Assembly (NCBI RefSeq): GCF_024708915.1
Contig: NZ_JANJXQ010000084.1
Coordinates: 1-42,327 of the forward strand
Length of the DNA stretch: 42,327 nt
Direction: 5' to 3'
Source: Thiobacillus sp.
GTDB lineage: Bacteria; Pseudomonadota; Gammaproteobacteria; Burkholderiales; Thiobacillaceae
Shown here: positions 34,846 to 42,327 of the stretch, piece by piece
How positions within the stretch are numbered: the first letter of the stretch is position 1
How the letters are laid out: each line of letters starts with the position of its first letter
Position numbers and translations under genes: made by a program
The notes under the pieces: generated by a model
The model's input: only the letters and a program-made list of their open reading frames with translations
The model's database searches: none
What the model was told of the DNA's origin: nothing

Positions 34846-36543
34846 CTAGTATCGTGCCAGTTCGGTCAACTCCAGCCGTTCGGCGGCGCTTAAACTGCTC
34901 AATGGCCGCGCGGCAAGCTCCTGCCAGCGGCGGCGCTGCCAGTCGTCGCGCAGTTGTTTGACTGCGCCGTCGAACTCCGCGTTCCAGTCCCAGCTATCAT
35001 CTTTGTCGAGCAAATCCGTCATCAGTTCATCGACGAGAGCTTGCAGCGCGCTGCCTTTGGCGGTTTCGCAGAGCGTCTGCGGTTTGAGTGGGCCAACCTC
35101 GTGGAGCCAGGCCATCAGTTCGCTCATGCGGCTGCTTAGCGGGTCGTTCGCATCCAGCCAGCAGGGGTCGACTTCGGCCGCACGCTGCGGGTTCATCAGC
35201 AGCGTACGGGCCAGGCTGCGCACGCGCGATGGTGCCGGACGGCGTTGCGGGCGCGGGGAGATGCGCCGGGGAACGCCGGGCCTGATCCCCATGAGGCCGA
35301 GATCGTCTGCCTGCAAATGCGTCAGATCGGCGATTTGTCGACGAATCAGGCTGGACAGCAGCGGTGCGGCGATCTTTTCCAGCAGCGGCTTGGCATCCTT
35401 GATCAGTGCGGCGCGGCCTTCCTGGGTGTCGAGCTTGCGGTCACGCGAAAGTTCGCGCACCAGAAAAGCCGAGAGCGGCAAGGTGTCGGTGTCCAGCAAT
35501 TGCAAAAAGGCGGCCTGGCCGCGGGTGCGGATATAACTATCGGGGTCTTCGCCTTCGGGCAGGAACAGAAAACTGACTTCCTTGCCGTCCTGCAGCGCTT
35601 CCAGCGAATTTTCCAGTGCGCGCCAGGCGGCCTTGCGCCCGGCCTTGTCACCATCGAAGGCATAAATCAGACGATCGGTGTGACGCAGCAGGGTGCGCAC
35701 ATGAATCGGCGTGGTGGCGGTACCCAGCGCGGCCACGGCAAACTCCACGCCGTGCTGGGCCAGCGCGACTACGTCCATGTAGCCTTCGACCACGATGGCG
35801 CGGCCGGCAGCCTTGATCGCGGCGCGCGCTTCGAACAGACCGTAAAGCTCGGAGCCTTTATGGAACAGCGGGGTTTCCGGCGAATTGAGGTATTTCGGCT
35901 CCCCCTGGCCGAGTACCCGGCCGCCGAAGCCGACTATCTGGCCCTTGACGTTCTTGATGGGGAACATGATGCGGTCGCGGAAGCGGTCGTAGCGCCGATT
36001 GTCGCCATCGATGACCAGGCCGGATGCGGCGAGGGCATCCGCCGTGTAATCGGCGAAAACCTGTTTCAGCGGGGACCATCCATCCGGCGCGTAACCGATG
36101 CCGTAGCGGGCGGCGATGGCGCCGGTCAGTCCGCGTTGTTTCAAATAGTCGATGGCATGCGGCGTCTGCTTCAACTGTTTTTTATAGAACTGCGCGGCCT
36201 GCTCCAGTGCGTCCCACAGTGCCGGCGGCGGCTTGGGCCGGTCGGGTTCGCCGGATTCGGGCACCGGCAGGCCCACGTCCTGGGCCAGCGCCCCGACTGC
36301 GTCGGGAAAACTCATGTGCTCGTATTCCATCAGGAAACCGAGCGCGCTGCCGTGTGCGCCGCAGCCGAAGCAGTGGTAGAACTGCTTGGTCGGGCTGACC
36401 GTGAAGGAGGGGGTTTTTTCGCTGTGAAAGGGGCAGCAGGCCTGGTAGTTCTGCCCAGCTTTCTTCAGCGGCACGCGCCGATCGATGACGTCGACGATGT
36501 CGACGCGGGCAAGCAGGGTGTCGATGAAATCGCGCGGGATCAT
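34846..36543 (-). CDS. dnaG: DNA primase
   Basis: The 565-residue primase makes RNA primers for replication. The N-terminal zinc module has Cys37, His40, Cys58 and Cys61 (CPFH...CFGCGAHG). The TOPRIM core has VVEGYMDVVAL and the DGDKAGRKAA metal motif. The C-terminal third, which binds the DnaB helicase, is present. It lies between yqeY and rpoD on the same strand. ATG 36543 begins the canonical MIPRDFIDTLLARVDIVDVI. Confidence 0.97.
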   Translation of the reverse strand: MIPRDFIDTLLARVDIVDVIDRRVPLKKAGQNYQACCPFHSEKTPSFTVSPTKQFYHCFGCGAHGSALGFLMEYEHMSFPDAVGALAQDVGLPVPESGEPDRPKPPPALWDALEQAAQFYKKQLKQTPHAIDYLKQRGLTGAIAARYGIGYAPDGWSPLKQVFADYTADALAASGLVIDGDNRRYDRFRDRIMFPIKNVKGQIVGFGGRVLGQGEPKYLNSPETPLFHKGSELYGLFEARAAIKAAGRAIVVEGYMDVVALAQHGVEFAVAALGTATTPIHVRTLLRHTDRLIYAFDGDKAGRKAAWRALENSLEALQDGKEVSFLFLPEGEDPDSYIRTRGQAAFLQLLDTDTLPLSAFLVRELSRDRKLDTQEGRAALIKDAKPLLEKIAAPLLSSLIRRQIADLTHLQADDLGLMGIRPGVPRRISPRPQRRPAPSRVRSLARTLLMNPQRAAEVDPCWLDANDPLSSRMSELMAWLHEVGPLKPQTLCETAKGSALQALVDELMTDLLDKDDSWDWNAEFDGAVKQLRDDWQRRRWQELAARPLSSLSAAERLELTELARY

Positions 36544-36583
36544 GGTTGCAGCATGATAAACCCGGGCCGGCGCCGGGTGGCGC

Positions 36584-37030
36584 TCAGCCCGCGAGGCGGG
36601 CCTTGATCAGCGCGGAAACCTGCCCCATGTCGGCACGGCCGGCGAGGCGAGGCTTCAGCAGGCCCATGACCTTGCCCATATCCCTGGCGCTGGCTGCGCC
36701 GGATTCGGCTATGGCCGCCGCGACTTCGGCCTCGACCTCGGCGGCCGAGAGCTGCTCGGGCAGGTAGTCTTGCAGGACAACGAGTTCGGCCTGTTCCGCC
36801 GCCACCAGGTCGTCCCGGCCGGCAGCCTGAAACTGGCCGATCGAATCCTTGCGCTGCTTGATGAGTTTTTCTACGACGCTGCCGACCTGCGCATCGTCCA
36901 GTTCGATGCGTTCGTCGACTTCTTTCTGCTTGATCGCAGCGAGCAGCAGGCGAATCGTACCGAGGCGCGCCGCTTCCCGGGCGCGCATGGCTGCTTTCAT
37001 GTCGTCAGTAATGCGTGCCTTGAGCGACAT
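36584..37030 (-). CDS. yqeY: GatB/YqeY domain protein
   Basis: The 148-residue protein is a stand-alone YqeY domain: MSLKARITDDMKAAMRAREAARLGTIRLLLAAIKQKEVD, then QDYLPEQLS and the end GKVMGLLKPRLAGRADMGQVSALIKARLAG. The related tail of GatB binds tRNA in the amidotransferase. The role of the free-standing protein is not settled. It sits between rpsU and dnaG, its usual place in betaproteobacteria. Confidence 0.93.
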   Translation of the reverse strand: MSLKARITDDMKAAMRAREAARLGTIRLLLAAIKQKEVDERIELDDAQVGSVVEKLIKQRKDSIGQFQAAGRDDLVAAEQAELVVLQDYLPEQLSAAEVEAEVAAAIAESGAASARDMGKVMGLLKPRLAGRADMGQVSALIKARLAG

Positions 37031-37060
37031 GGCAGGACGCGGTTCTGCGTGAATGCAGAA

Positions 37061-37273
37061 TCAGTACATCTTGGGGGGAAGTTGCTGGCCGCGCAGGCGC
37101 TTGCTCTGGCGCTTGACGGCAGCGGCGAGCTTGCGCTTGCGCTCGGCGGTGGGCTTCTCGTAGAACTCGCGGGCGCGCAGTTCGGTCAGCAGGCCGACTT
37201 TCTCGATGGAACGCTTGAAGCGGCGCAGGGCGACATCAAACGGCTCGTTTTCTTTGACTTTGACGTGGGGCAT
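37061..37273 (-). CDS. rpsU: 30S ribosomal protein S21
   Basis: This 70-residue, strongly basic protein begins [22 protein letters not shown] and matches bS21, which helps the 30S subunit bind mRNA. The ATG at 37273 is the first Met of the family start; longer frames overlap divergent tsaD. rpsU-yqeY-dnaG-rpoD is a conserved operon, so initiation of translation, replication and transcription share one transcript here. Confidence 0.97.
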   Translation of the reverse strand: MPHVKVKENEPFDVALRRFKRSIEKVGLLTELRAREFYEKPTAERKRKLAAAVKRQSKRLRGQQLPPKMY

Positions 37274-37370
37274 CTGAAGTTGGCTTCCAGAGAAGCTTCC
37301 TGTGAACGGGAAAAACGAGAATAATAACAAGCCCACGAGCTTTTTTCCAGTCCCCCGCCTTACTCCCCCC

Positions 37371-38378
37371 ATGCTGGTGCTTGGCGTCGAATCCTCCTGC
37401 GATGAAACCGGTGTCGCGCTGTACGACAGCGCGCACGGCCTGCTGGCGCATGCGCTGTATTCGCAGATCGCGATGCACAACGAATACGGCGGGGTGGTGC
37501 CTGAGCTGGCGTCGCGCGACCATATCCGGCGCGTGTTGCCGCTGACCCGCCAGGTGCTGGCTGAGGGCGGCCGCACGCTGGCCGACCTCGATGGCATTGC
37601 CTACACTCAGGGGCCCGGACTGGCGGGCGCCTTGCTGGTGGGCGCGGGGATGGCGCGCGCGCTGGCCTTCGCGCTGGATATTCCCGCGGTCGGCGTGCAC
37701 CATCTGGAAGGCCACATGCTGTCGCCGCTGATTTCCGATACACCGCCGGAATTCCCCTTCGTCGCCTTGCTGGTGTCGGGTGGCCACACGCAGCTGATGC
37801 TGGTGTCCGGCGTCGGGCGCTACACCCTGCTGGGCGAAACGCTGGACGATGCGGCAGGCGAGGCCTTCGACAAGACCGCGCAACTGCTTGGCCTGGGCTA
37901 TCCGGGCGGGCCGGCGCTGTCGCGACTGGCGGCAAGCGGCGATGCCGGCCGTTTCAGCCTGCCGCGGCCGATGCTCAATTCGGGCGATTTCGATTTCAGC
38001 TTTTCCGGCCTGAAGACGGCGGTGCTGACGCTGGTGCGCAGGCAGGGTCTGGAACAGGCGGCGGACATCGCGGCCGCATTCCAGGCCGCGGCGGTGGAGG
38101 TGCTGGTCAGCAAGAGCCTGGCAGCCTGCGCGCACAGTGGCGCGACGCGGCTGGTGGTGGCGGGAGGTGTGGGCGCCAACGCCCATTTGCGCGAGCGGCT
38201 CACCCGCGAAGCGGCCGCGCGCGGCATCGCCGTGTTCTACCCGCGACTGGAGTTCTGCACCGACAACGGCGCAATGATCGCCTTCGCCGGCGCGCAGCGG
38301 CTGGCGCATGCGAGCAGCAGCGATCTGACGTTTGCGGTCAAGCCGCGCTGGGAACTGGCTATGCTCGACGCGGTGTGA
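37371..38378 (+). CDS. tsaD: tRNA N6-threonylcarbamoyladenosine transferase subunit TsaD
   Basis: The 335-residue protein transfers threonylcarbamoyl to A37 of ANN-reading tRNAs. The start ATG 37371 begins [14 protein letters not shown], and the metal histidines lie in HHLEGH (His111, His115), followed by VSGGHTQL and the C-terminal [19 protein letters not shown]. The ATG 69 bases earlier would add 23 non-conserved residues. It is divergent from rpsU with about 97 bp between starts. The CAU tRNA in this window is among the ANN-reading tRNAs expected to be substrates. Confidence 0.97.
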   Translation: MLVLGVESSCDETGVALYDSAHGLLAHALYSQIAMHNEYGGVVPELASRDHIRRVLPLTRQVLAEGGRTLADLDGIAYTQGPGLAGALLVGAGMARALAFALDIPAVGVHHLEGHMLSPLISDTPPEFPFVALLVSGGHTQLMLVSGVGRYTLLGETLDDAAGEAFDKTAQLLGLGYPGGPALSRLAASGDAGRFSLPRPMLNSGDFDFSFSGLKTAVLTLVRRQGLEQAADIAAAFQAAAVEVLVSKSLAACAHSGATRLVVAGGVGANAHLRERLTREAAARGIAVFYPRLEFCTDNGAMIAFAGAQRLAHASSSDLTFAVKPRWELAMLDAV

Positions 38379-38379
38379 G

Positions 38380-39180
38380 CTATTGCCGGAACATGGGGTA
38401 GGCCTCACGCAAGGCCTTCAGCCATTGTTCGCTTCCGGTGAGCCGCACGATCTGTTCGGGGAACAATAAAAAACCCACCAGCATCGCCATCAGACACACC
38501 AGAACCACCGTGCCGAAAATGCTTTCCGGCCGCAATACGCCCCAGTAGCGACTGACCAGGAACAGCGTGTCTTTCCTGTGTTCCGCCATCGACACCCAGC
38601 GGCGCAGCAACTTGAGCGCGAGGTAGGCCGCATAGCCCCCGACCAGCGAGGCAAATACGATGCGGAACAGGGCGAACACGTCGAGCCCGCCGCCGAGATA
38701 CTGGTGGTACAGCCAAGACACGAAGCCCAGCGACAGCGAGGCCAGAATCGCGATGGCGACGTTGATGAACAGGCGCCGTCGTTCGCGCGCGAGGTCGCGC
38801 TGCCGCTCGATAAAGAAGCCGTCGACTTCCTGCTTGAAATATTCGACCTTTTCCTGCACCAGCGCGGAGATTTCCGTTTTGGCGCGGACGATACGCTCGT
38901 CCATCAGCGTGCCGAGCTTGGCGCCGGCGTAATCGACCAGTTCGCGCACGTCGTCCTTGGTGAACTGTCGTTGTTCGTGTAGTTCGTCGGAAATTTTGTC
39001 GAGCTTGGCGTCGATTTCCTGGCTGGCCTGCCAGATGACGTCCTTCAACTCGGTGCCGGCCTGCGATACGCCGGCTTTCATCACATCCGCCAGGCGCTCG
39101 CCGGCGTGGTCGATCGCCTCGCGCGACACTTCGGCGAGGCTCTCTTTTGCGTGATCGATGGTTTTATCGAACAGGGCCAT
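38380..39180 (-). CDS. Membrane protein with N-terminal coiled coil, function unknown
   Basis: The 266-residue protein has a long charged helical N-terminal part (residues 1-130, coiled-coil-like, with repeats of hydrophobic heptads) and then three hydrophobic helices near 138-158, 170-188 and 220-240. The end (KALREAYPMFRQ) is cytoplasmic-looking. It resembles structural or apolipoprotein-like helical proteins tethered to the membrane, but no family is recognised. It lies 16 bp upstream of plsY on the same strand and its stop is 1 bp from the tsaD stop (convergent). No function is claimed. Confidence 0.8.
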   Translation of the reverse strand: MALFDKTIDHAKESLAEVSREAIDHAGERLADVMKAGVSQAGTELKDVIWQASQEIDAKLDKISDELHEQRQFTKDDVRELVDYAGAKLGTLMDERIVRAKTEISALVQEKVEYFKQEVDGFFIERQRDLARERRRLFINVAIAILASLSLGFVSWLYHQYLGGGLDVFALFRIVFASLVGGYAAYLALKLLRRWVSMAEHRKDTLFLVSRYWGVLRPESIFGTVVLVCLMAMLVGFLLFPEQIVRLTGSEQWLKALREAYPMFRQ

Positions 39181-39196
39181 GTTGGTTGAGCCGGGT

Positions 39197-39799
39197 CTAT
39201 TTGCCGGCGCCGATGCGGGCTTCCTGGCCGGTCGCCAGCTTGACGAGGTTACTCTTGTGACGATAAACCAGCAGCAGCGCGATCACCAGCACGGTCATGG
39301 CCACGTCGCCCCAGCCCATCAGCAGCCCCGCGTAGACCGGAGCGAGCACAGCGGTGGTCAGCGCGGCGAGCGAGGAAATGCGGAACACCCCTGCCATGAA
39401 CAGCCAGGTGGCGAGGCATGCCAGCCCGAGCCAGGGATTGAGCCCGACGAGTACGCCGAGCGCGGTAGCCACGCCCTTGCCACCCCGGAAACGGAAAAAC
39501 ACCGGGAACAGATGGCCGATGAACACCGCCAGCGCGCACAGCAGGGCAATGTCCTCGCCAAGACCGAACTGCGGCGCCAGCATGCGCGCCAGCACCACCG
39601 CCACCCAGCCTTTCAGCGCGTCGCCAAGCAGTGTCAGCACTGCAGCGGTTTTGCGTCCGGTGCGCAGTACGTTGGTGGCGCCGGGGTTACCCGATCCGAA
39701 GCTGCGGGGGTCGGGCAGCCCCATGGCGCGGCTGACGATCACCGCAAATGACAGGGAACCCAATAGATAGGCGGCGGCAATAAACAACAGCGTGGTCAT
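39197..39799 (-). CDS. plsY: Glycerol-3-phosphate acyltransferase PlsY
   Basis: The 200-residue integral membrane enzyme acylates glycerol-3-phosphate with acyl-phosphate, the first step of phospholipid synthesis. Family motifs seen are [16 protein letters not shown] near residue 37, GDALKGW, and [15 protein letters not shown] near 104. Five or more helices are visible. ATG 39799 begins [15 protein letters not shown]; the longer frame adds 13 residues overlapping the folB promoter region. It uses the product of GpsA, encoded at 15.3-16.3 kb. Confidence 0.96.
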   Translation of the reverse strand: MTTLLFIAAAYLLGSLSFAVIVSRAMGLPDPRSFGSGNPGATNVLRTGRKTAAVLTLLGDALKGWVAVVLARMLAPQFGLGEDIALLCALAVFIGHLFPVFFRFRGGKGVATALGVLVGLNPWLGLACLATWLFMAGVFRISSLAALTTAVLAPVYAGLLMGWGDVAMTVLVIALLLVYRHKSNLVKLATGQEARIGAGK

Positions 39800-39850
39800 A
39801 AACAAGTCAGTAAAATGGCGCGTTTGGGTTGAGCCCACGGGGGCTGCGCG

Positions 39851-40213
39851 ATGGATATTTTATTTTTGCGGGACTTCCGTCTCGAATTGATTATCGGCAT
39901 ATACGAGTGGGAACGCAAAGTGCCGCAGCCGGTGCGGCTCGATCTGGAGATCGGTCTGCCCGACAGCAAGGCCGGCGGTACCGACAACGTCGCCGACACC
40001 ATCGATTATGGCGCGGTGGCCAAGCGGGTGAAGGAATCCCTGCACAATGCGTCGCAACCCATCACCCTGGTCGAATCGATCGCCGAGCACGTCGCCGCCA
40101 TCGTGCGCGATGAATTTGGCGCGCCGTGGGTGAAGGTGTCGGTGACCAAACTTGCCGTCGTGCCGGGAATCAAGGAACTCGGCATCATCATCGAGCGCGG
40201 TACGCGTCTGTGA
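39851..40213 (+). CDS. folB: Dihydroneopterin aldolase
   Basis: The 120-residue enzyme cleaves dihydroneopterin in folate synthesis. [30 protein letters not shown] at the start and [14 protein letters not shown] in the middle are the substrate-site motifs (with Glu in the first and second). It is divergent from plsY, as in many proteobacteria. Its TGA (40211-40213) overlaps the GTG start of the TSUP gene. Confidence 0.95.
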   Translation: MDILFLRDFRLELIIGIYEWERKVPQPVRLDLEIGLPDSKAGGTDNVADTIDYGAVAKRVKESLHNASQPITLVESIAEHVAAIVRDEFGAPWVKVSVTKLAVVPGIKELGIIIERGTRL

Positions 40214-40941
40214 GCTTGGAGCACATGGCCGCGATGGCGGCCATCCTGCTGATGGCGTATCTTGTCCGGGGCATCACCGGCTTTGGCTCGGGGCTGATTT
40301 CAGTGCCCTTGCTGGCCTTGTTTCTGCCGCTGCAGTTCGTCGTGCCGCTGATCCTGCTGCTGGACTTCACTGCGTCGATTCTGCTCGGCGGCCTGCATTT
40401 CAAGCGTGTGCAGTGGAATGAAATCGGCATCCTGATTCCGTTCGGCATCGTCGGCGTGGTGCTGGGCACCACCCTGCTGGTCAAGCTGCCGACGGAACCC
40501 GTGCTGCTGGCTCTGGCCGCGTTCATCCTGGTGTTCGCGGTGCGCGGCATGCTCAATCTCCACGGCGACAAACCCGCTTCGCGCGGATGGGCCGTTCCGG
40601 CCTCGCTCACCGGCGGCACCGTGGGCGCACTGTTCGGTACCGGCGGGCCGCCGTATGTGATATACCTGACCCACCGTATTCGCGATAAAAGCGATTTGCG
40701 CGCGACTTTTTCGGCGCTGTTCTTTACCGAAGGACTGACGCGCATAGCCAGCTTTCTGGTTACCGGACTATTGATGACGGCCAAGGTGTGGACCGCGTAT
40801 CTGGCCGCGCTGCCGCTGGTGCTGGGCGCGTTGTATCTGGGCGGACGCGTGCATGTGGGCCAGGCGCAGATGGCGCGGCTGGTCGGCGTGCTGTTGCTGG
40901 CGTCGAGCGTATCGCTGCTATTCAAGGCCCTGCATGCATGA
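40210..40941 (+). CDS. TSUP family anion exporter (TauE/SafE type)
   Basis: The 243-residue protein has about seven hydrophobic helices and the TSUP motif GITGFGSGLISVPLLALFLP near the N-terminus, repeated in the second half by GGTVGALFGTGGPPYVIYL. Members export sulfite or sulfonate-derived anions. GTG 40210 overlaps the folB stop as GTGA and begins [20 protein letters not shown] 40216 and ATG 40225 are alternatives. Its own stop overlaps the next gene (ATGA). In a sulfur oxidiser the likely cargo is a sulfur anion, but that is context only. Confidence 0.88.
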   Translation: MSLEHMAAMAAILLMAYLVRGITGFGSGLISVPLLALFLPLQFVVPLILLLDFTASILLGGLHFKRVQWNEIGILIPFGIVGVVLGTTLLVKLPTEPVLLALAAFILVFAVRGMLNLHGDKPASRGWAVPASLTGGTVGALFGTGGPPYVIYLTHRIRDKSDLRATFSALFFTEGLTRIASFLVTGLLMTAKVWTAYLAALPLVLGALYLGGRVHVGQAQMARLVGVLLLASSVSLLFKALHA

Positions 40942-41903
40942 GTGAAACTGAATCGCTGCATTTTCAATCCATTTCGTTCGCCGGCCTGGTGCCAGGTGTG
41001 CGTCTGATCGTGCTGGGCGCGGTGCATGGCAACGAAACCTGCGGCACGCAGGCGATCCGCCGGGTGATCGCGGAGATCGAGTCCGGCCGGCTGGGTATTG
41101 CCAATGGCAGCGTGACGTTCGTGCCGGTCACCAATCCGCTGGCCTATGCCCGCCATCGGCGCATGGGCGACCGCAACCTCAACCGCAATCTTGCCCCCAC
41201 CGCTACGCCGCTTGAGTTCGAAGACCGCATCGCCAACTGGCTGTGCCCCCTGCTGGCGCAGCACGACGCGCTGCTCGACCTGCATTCGTTCCACACGGCG
41301 GGCGAGCCTTTCGTCATGTTGGGGCCGCAAGACAACAACGGCACGCTGGAGCCGTTTGCACGCGCGGCCGAGGAAACGGCACTGGCGTTGCGTCTGGGCG
41401 TACATCGCTTCGTCGATGGCTGGCTCGACACCTACGCGGCAGGCGTCGCGCGCCGCCTGGCGGCGGGGGTGTCGGCACGCGAAGCCGACGTGCATTACGG
41501 CGTCGGCACCACCGAATACATGCGGGCCCAGGGCGGCATCGCGCTCACGCTCGAGTGCGGCCAGCACGACGATCCCGCAGCGCCCGCAGTGGCCTATCGC
41601 GCGCTGTACAACACGCTGGCGCATCTGGGCCTGACCACGGCGGACGCGGCAGAGGATCCTCCGCCGGTGACGGCCACTGAAGCGTTGCGCCTGTATCGGG
41701 TCATCGACCGCACTCATTCTGACGACACATTCACCCGCGGCTGGTCGAGTTTCGACCGCGTGCGTGCCGGCGAAACGATCGGCACGCGCCACGACGGCAC
41801 GCCGGTGACGGCGGACCGCGATGGCTACATCGTGTTTCCCAACCCGGGTGCGCTGCCGGGGCAGGAGTGGTTTTATCTGGCGAGCCCGAGCACGCGGATG
41901 TGA
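40938..41903 (+). CDS. M14-type amidohydrolase (aspartoacylase/succinylglutamate desuccinylase-like)
   Basis: The 321-residue protein carries the zinc motif GAVHGNETCG (His/Glu ligands), DLHSFHT (second His) and the later TLECGQHDDP, as in the AstE/AspA branch of the M14 carboxypeptidase superfamily, which deacylates N-acyl amino acids. The C-terminal part (about 255-321) is a beta-rich domain. It starts in the TSUP stop codon (ATGA), so both are translationally coupled. The substrate is not known; coupling to a TSUP exporter could mean that the exporter moves the acid released by hydrolysis. Confidence 0.85.
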   Translation: MSETESLHFQSISFAGLVPGVRLIVLGAVHGNETCGTQAIRRVIAEIESGRLGIANGSVTFVPVTNPLAYARHRRMGDRNLNRNLAPTATPLEFEDRIANWLCPLLAQHDALLDLHSFHTAGEPFVMLGPQDNNGTLEPFARAAEETALALRLGVHRFVDGWLDTYAAGVARRLAAGVSAREADVHYGVGTTEYMRAQGGIALTLECGQHDDPAAPAVAYRALYNTLAHLGLTTADAAEDPPPVTATEALRLYRVIDRTHSDDTFTRGWSSFDRVRAGETIGTRHDGTPVTADRDGYIVFPNPGALPGQEWFYLASPSTRM

Positions 41904-41906
41904 GGG

Positions 41907-42327
41907 TCAGCCGCGCGGGTGATGCTGTGCGTGCAGCTGTTTCAGGCGCTCGCGCGCCACATGGGTATAAATCTGCGTGGTGGAAATATCGCTGTGCCCG
42001 AGCAGCATCTGCACTACCCGCAGGTCGGCGCCGTGGTTCAGCAGATGGGTGGCGAATGCGTGGCGCAGCGTGTGCGGCGACAGCGGGCGTGTGATTCCGG
42101 CAAGGCGGGCGCGGCGCTTGATGAGGTACCAGAACGCCTGCCGCGTCATGCCGCTGCCGCGCGCGGTGACGAACATCGCATCGCTCAGCTGTTTCCCCTG
42201 CAATAGCGGGCGGGCGTCAGACAGATAGCGCCGCAGCCACAGCACGGCTTCTTCGCCCAGCGGCACCAGCCGGTCCTTGTTTCCCTTGCCGGTCACGCGT
42301 AGCACGCCGTCGCCGAGATTGACCGCG
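41907..42327 (-). CDS. xerD: Tyrosine recombinase XerD, C-terminal part (5' end outside window)
   Basis: The visible 140 codons cover the catalytic domain: [17 protein letters not shown] (first Lys/Arg), [12 protein letters not shown] (Arg and His), [14 protein letters not shown] (His and nucleophile Tyr) and the XerD-type end [18 protein letters not shown]. XerD, with XerC, resolves chromosome dimers at dif. The frame is open to the right edge, so the N-terminal SAM-like domain lies outside. The gene lies 3 bp from the end of the M14 gene, tail to tail. Confidence 0.95.
   Translation of the reverse strand, partial: AVNLGDGVLRVTGKGNKDRLVPLGEEAVLWLRRYLSDARPLLQGKQLSDAMFVTARGSGMTRQAFWYLIKRRARLAGITRPLSPHTLRHAFATHLLNHGADLRVVQMLLGHSDISTTQIYTHVARERLKQLHAQHHPRG

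Noticed and set aside
35245..36606. Plus-strand frame opposite dnaG
   Set aside because: It is a shadow of the primase gene, with no ribosome site and no recognisable domain.

Overview
The window is high-GC, densely packed bacterial chromosome from a betaproteobacterium. The gene content fits a sulfur-oxidising Nitrosomonadales or Thiobacillaceae-like organism: the glutamate-cysteine ligase is of the Acidithiobacillus-type family, there are a TauE/SafE (TSUP) exporter and rhodanese/glutaredoxin/thioredoxin genes, a regulatory PTS without sugar permease genes, and rpoD-dnaG-yqeY-rpsU opposite tsaD. The taxon is inferred from gene families and gene order only.

Layout. 1-1523: 3' part of a dynamin-like GTPase. 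1539-7265 (minus): a compact run gshA-gshB-apbE-EIIA-HPr-EI, linking glutathione synthesis, protein flavinylation and a regulatory phosphotransfer chain. 7309-7773: trmL. 7847-10315 (minus): a NYN/OST-HTH protein, cbpM and cbpA. 10428-15119 (plus): a complete MacAB/OMF-type tripartite export operon with every junction overlapping by 1-4 bases. 15324-18575 (minus): rhodanese(yibN-like)-grxC-trxC-secB-SH3-gpsA, an expanded version of the yibN-grxC-secB-gpsA cluster known from E. coli. 18588-23631 (minus): a module of DUF2892 protein, RND pump, periplasmic adaptor and ArsR-family regulator. 23801-29313 (plus): gpmI-envC-ctpA-unknown-moeB, followed by convergent slmA.

29869-32790 is an accessory patch: an orphan lipoprotein, a small AlpA/excisionase-like HTH gene, an unknown minus-strand gene, an IS1380-like transposase scrap, another coding scrap, an intact CAU tRNA, and the 5' half of a second CAU tRNA cut exactly at its anticodon loop. 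This looks like an eroded tRNA-targeted insertion. 32815-37273 (minus) is the macromolecular-synthesis group rpoD-dnaG-yqeY-rpsU. 37371-42327 holds tsaD, a membrane protein, plsY, folB, a TSUP exporter, an aspartoacylase-like protein and the C-terminal part of xerD.

The best candidate for an undescribed system is 18159-23631. The ArsR-type regulator carries two cysteines 66 residues apart (C37 and C103), the spacing of the persulfide-sensing pair in SqrR/BigR. A perfect 6-4-6 inverted repeat covers the -10 box of a strong promoter in front of the RND operon, which runs on into DUF2892, rhodanese, glutaredoxin and thioredoxin genes. Together these suggest a reactive-sulfur-responsive RND efflux module placed between yibN and gpmI, which are neighbours in E. 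coli.
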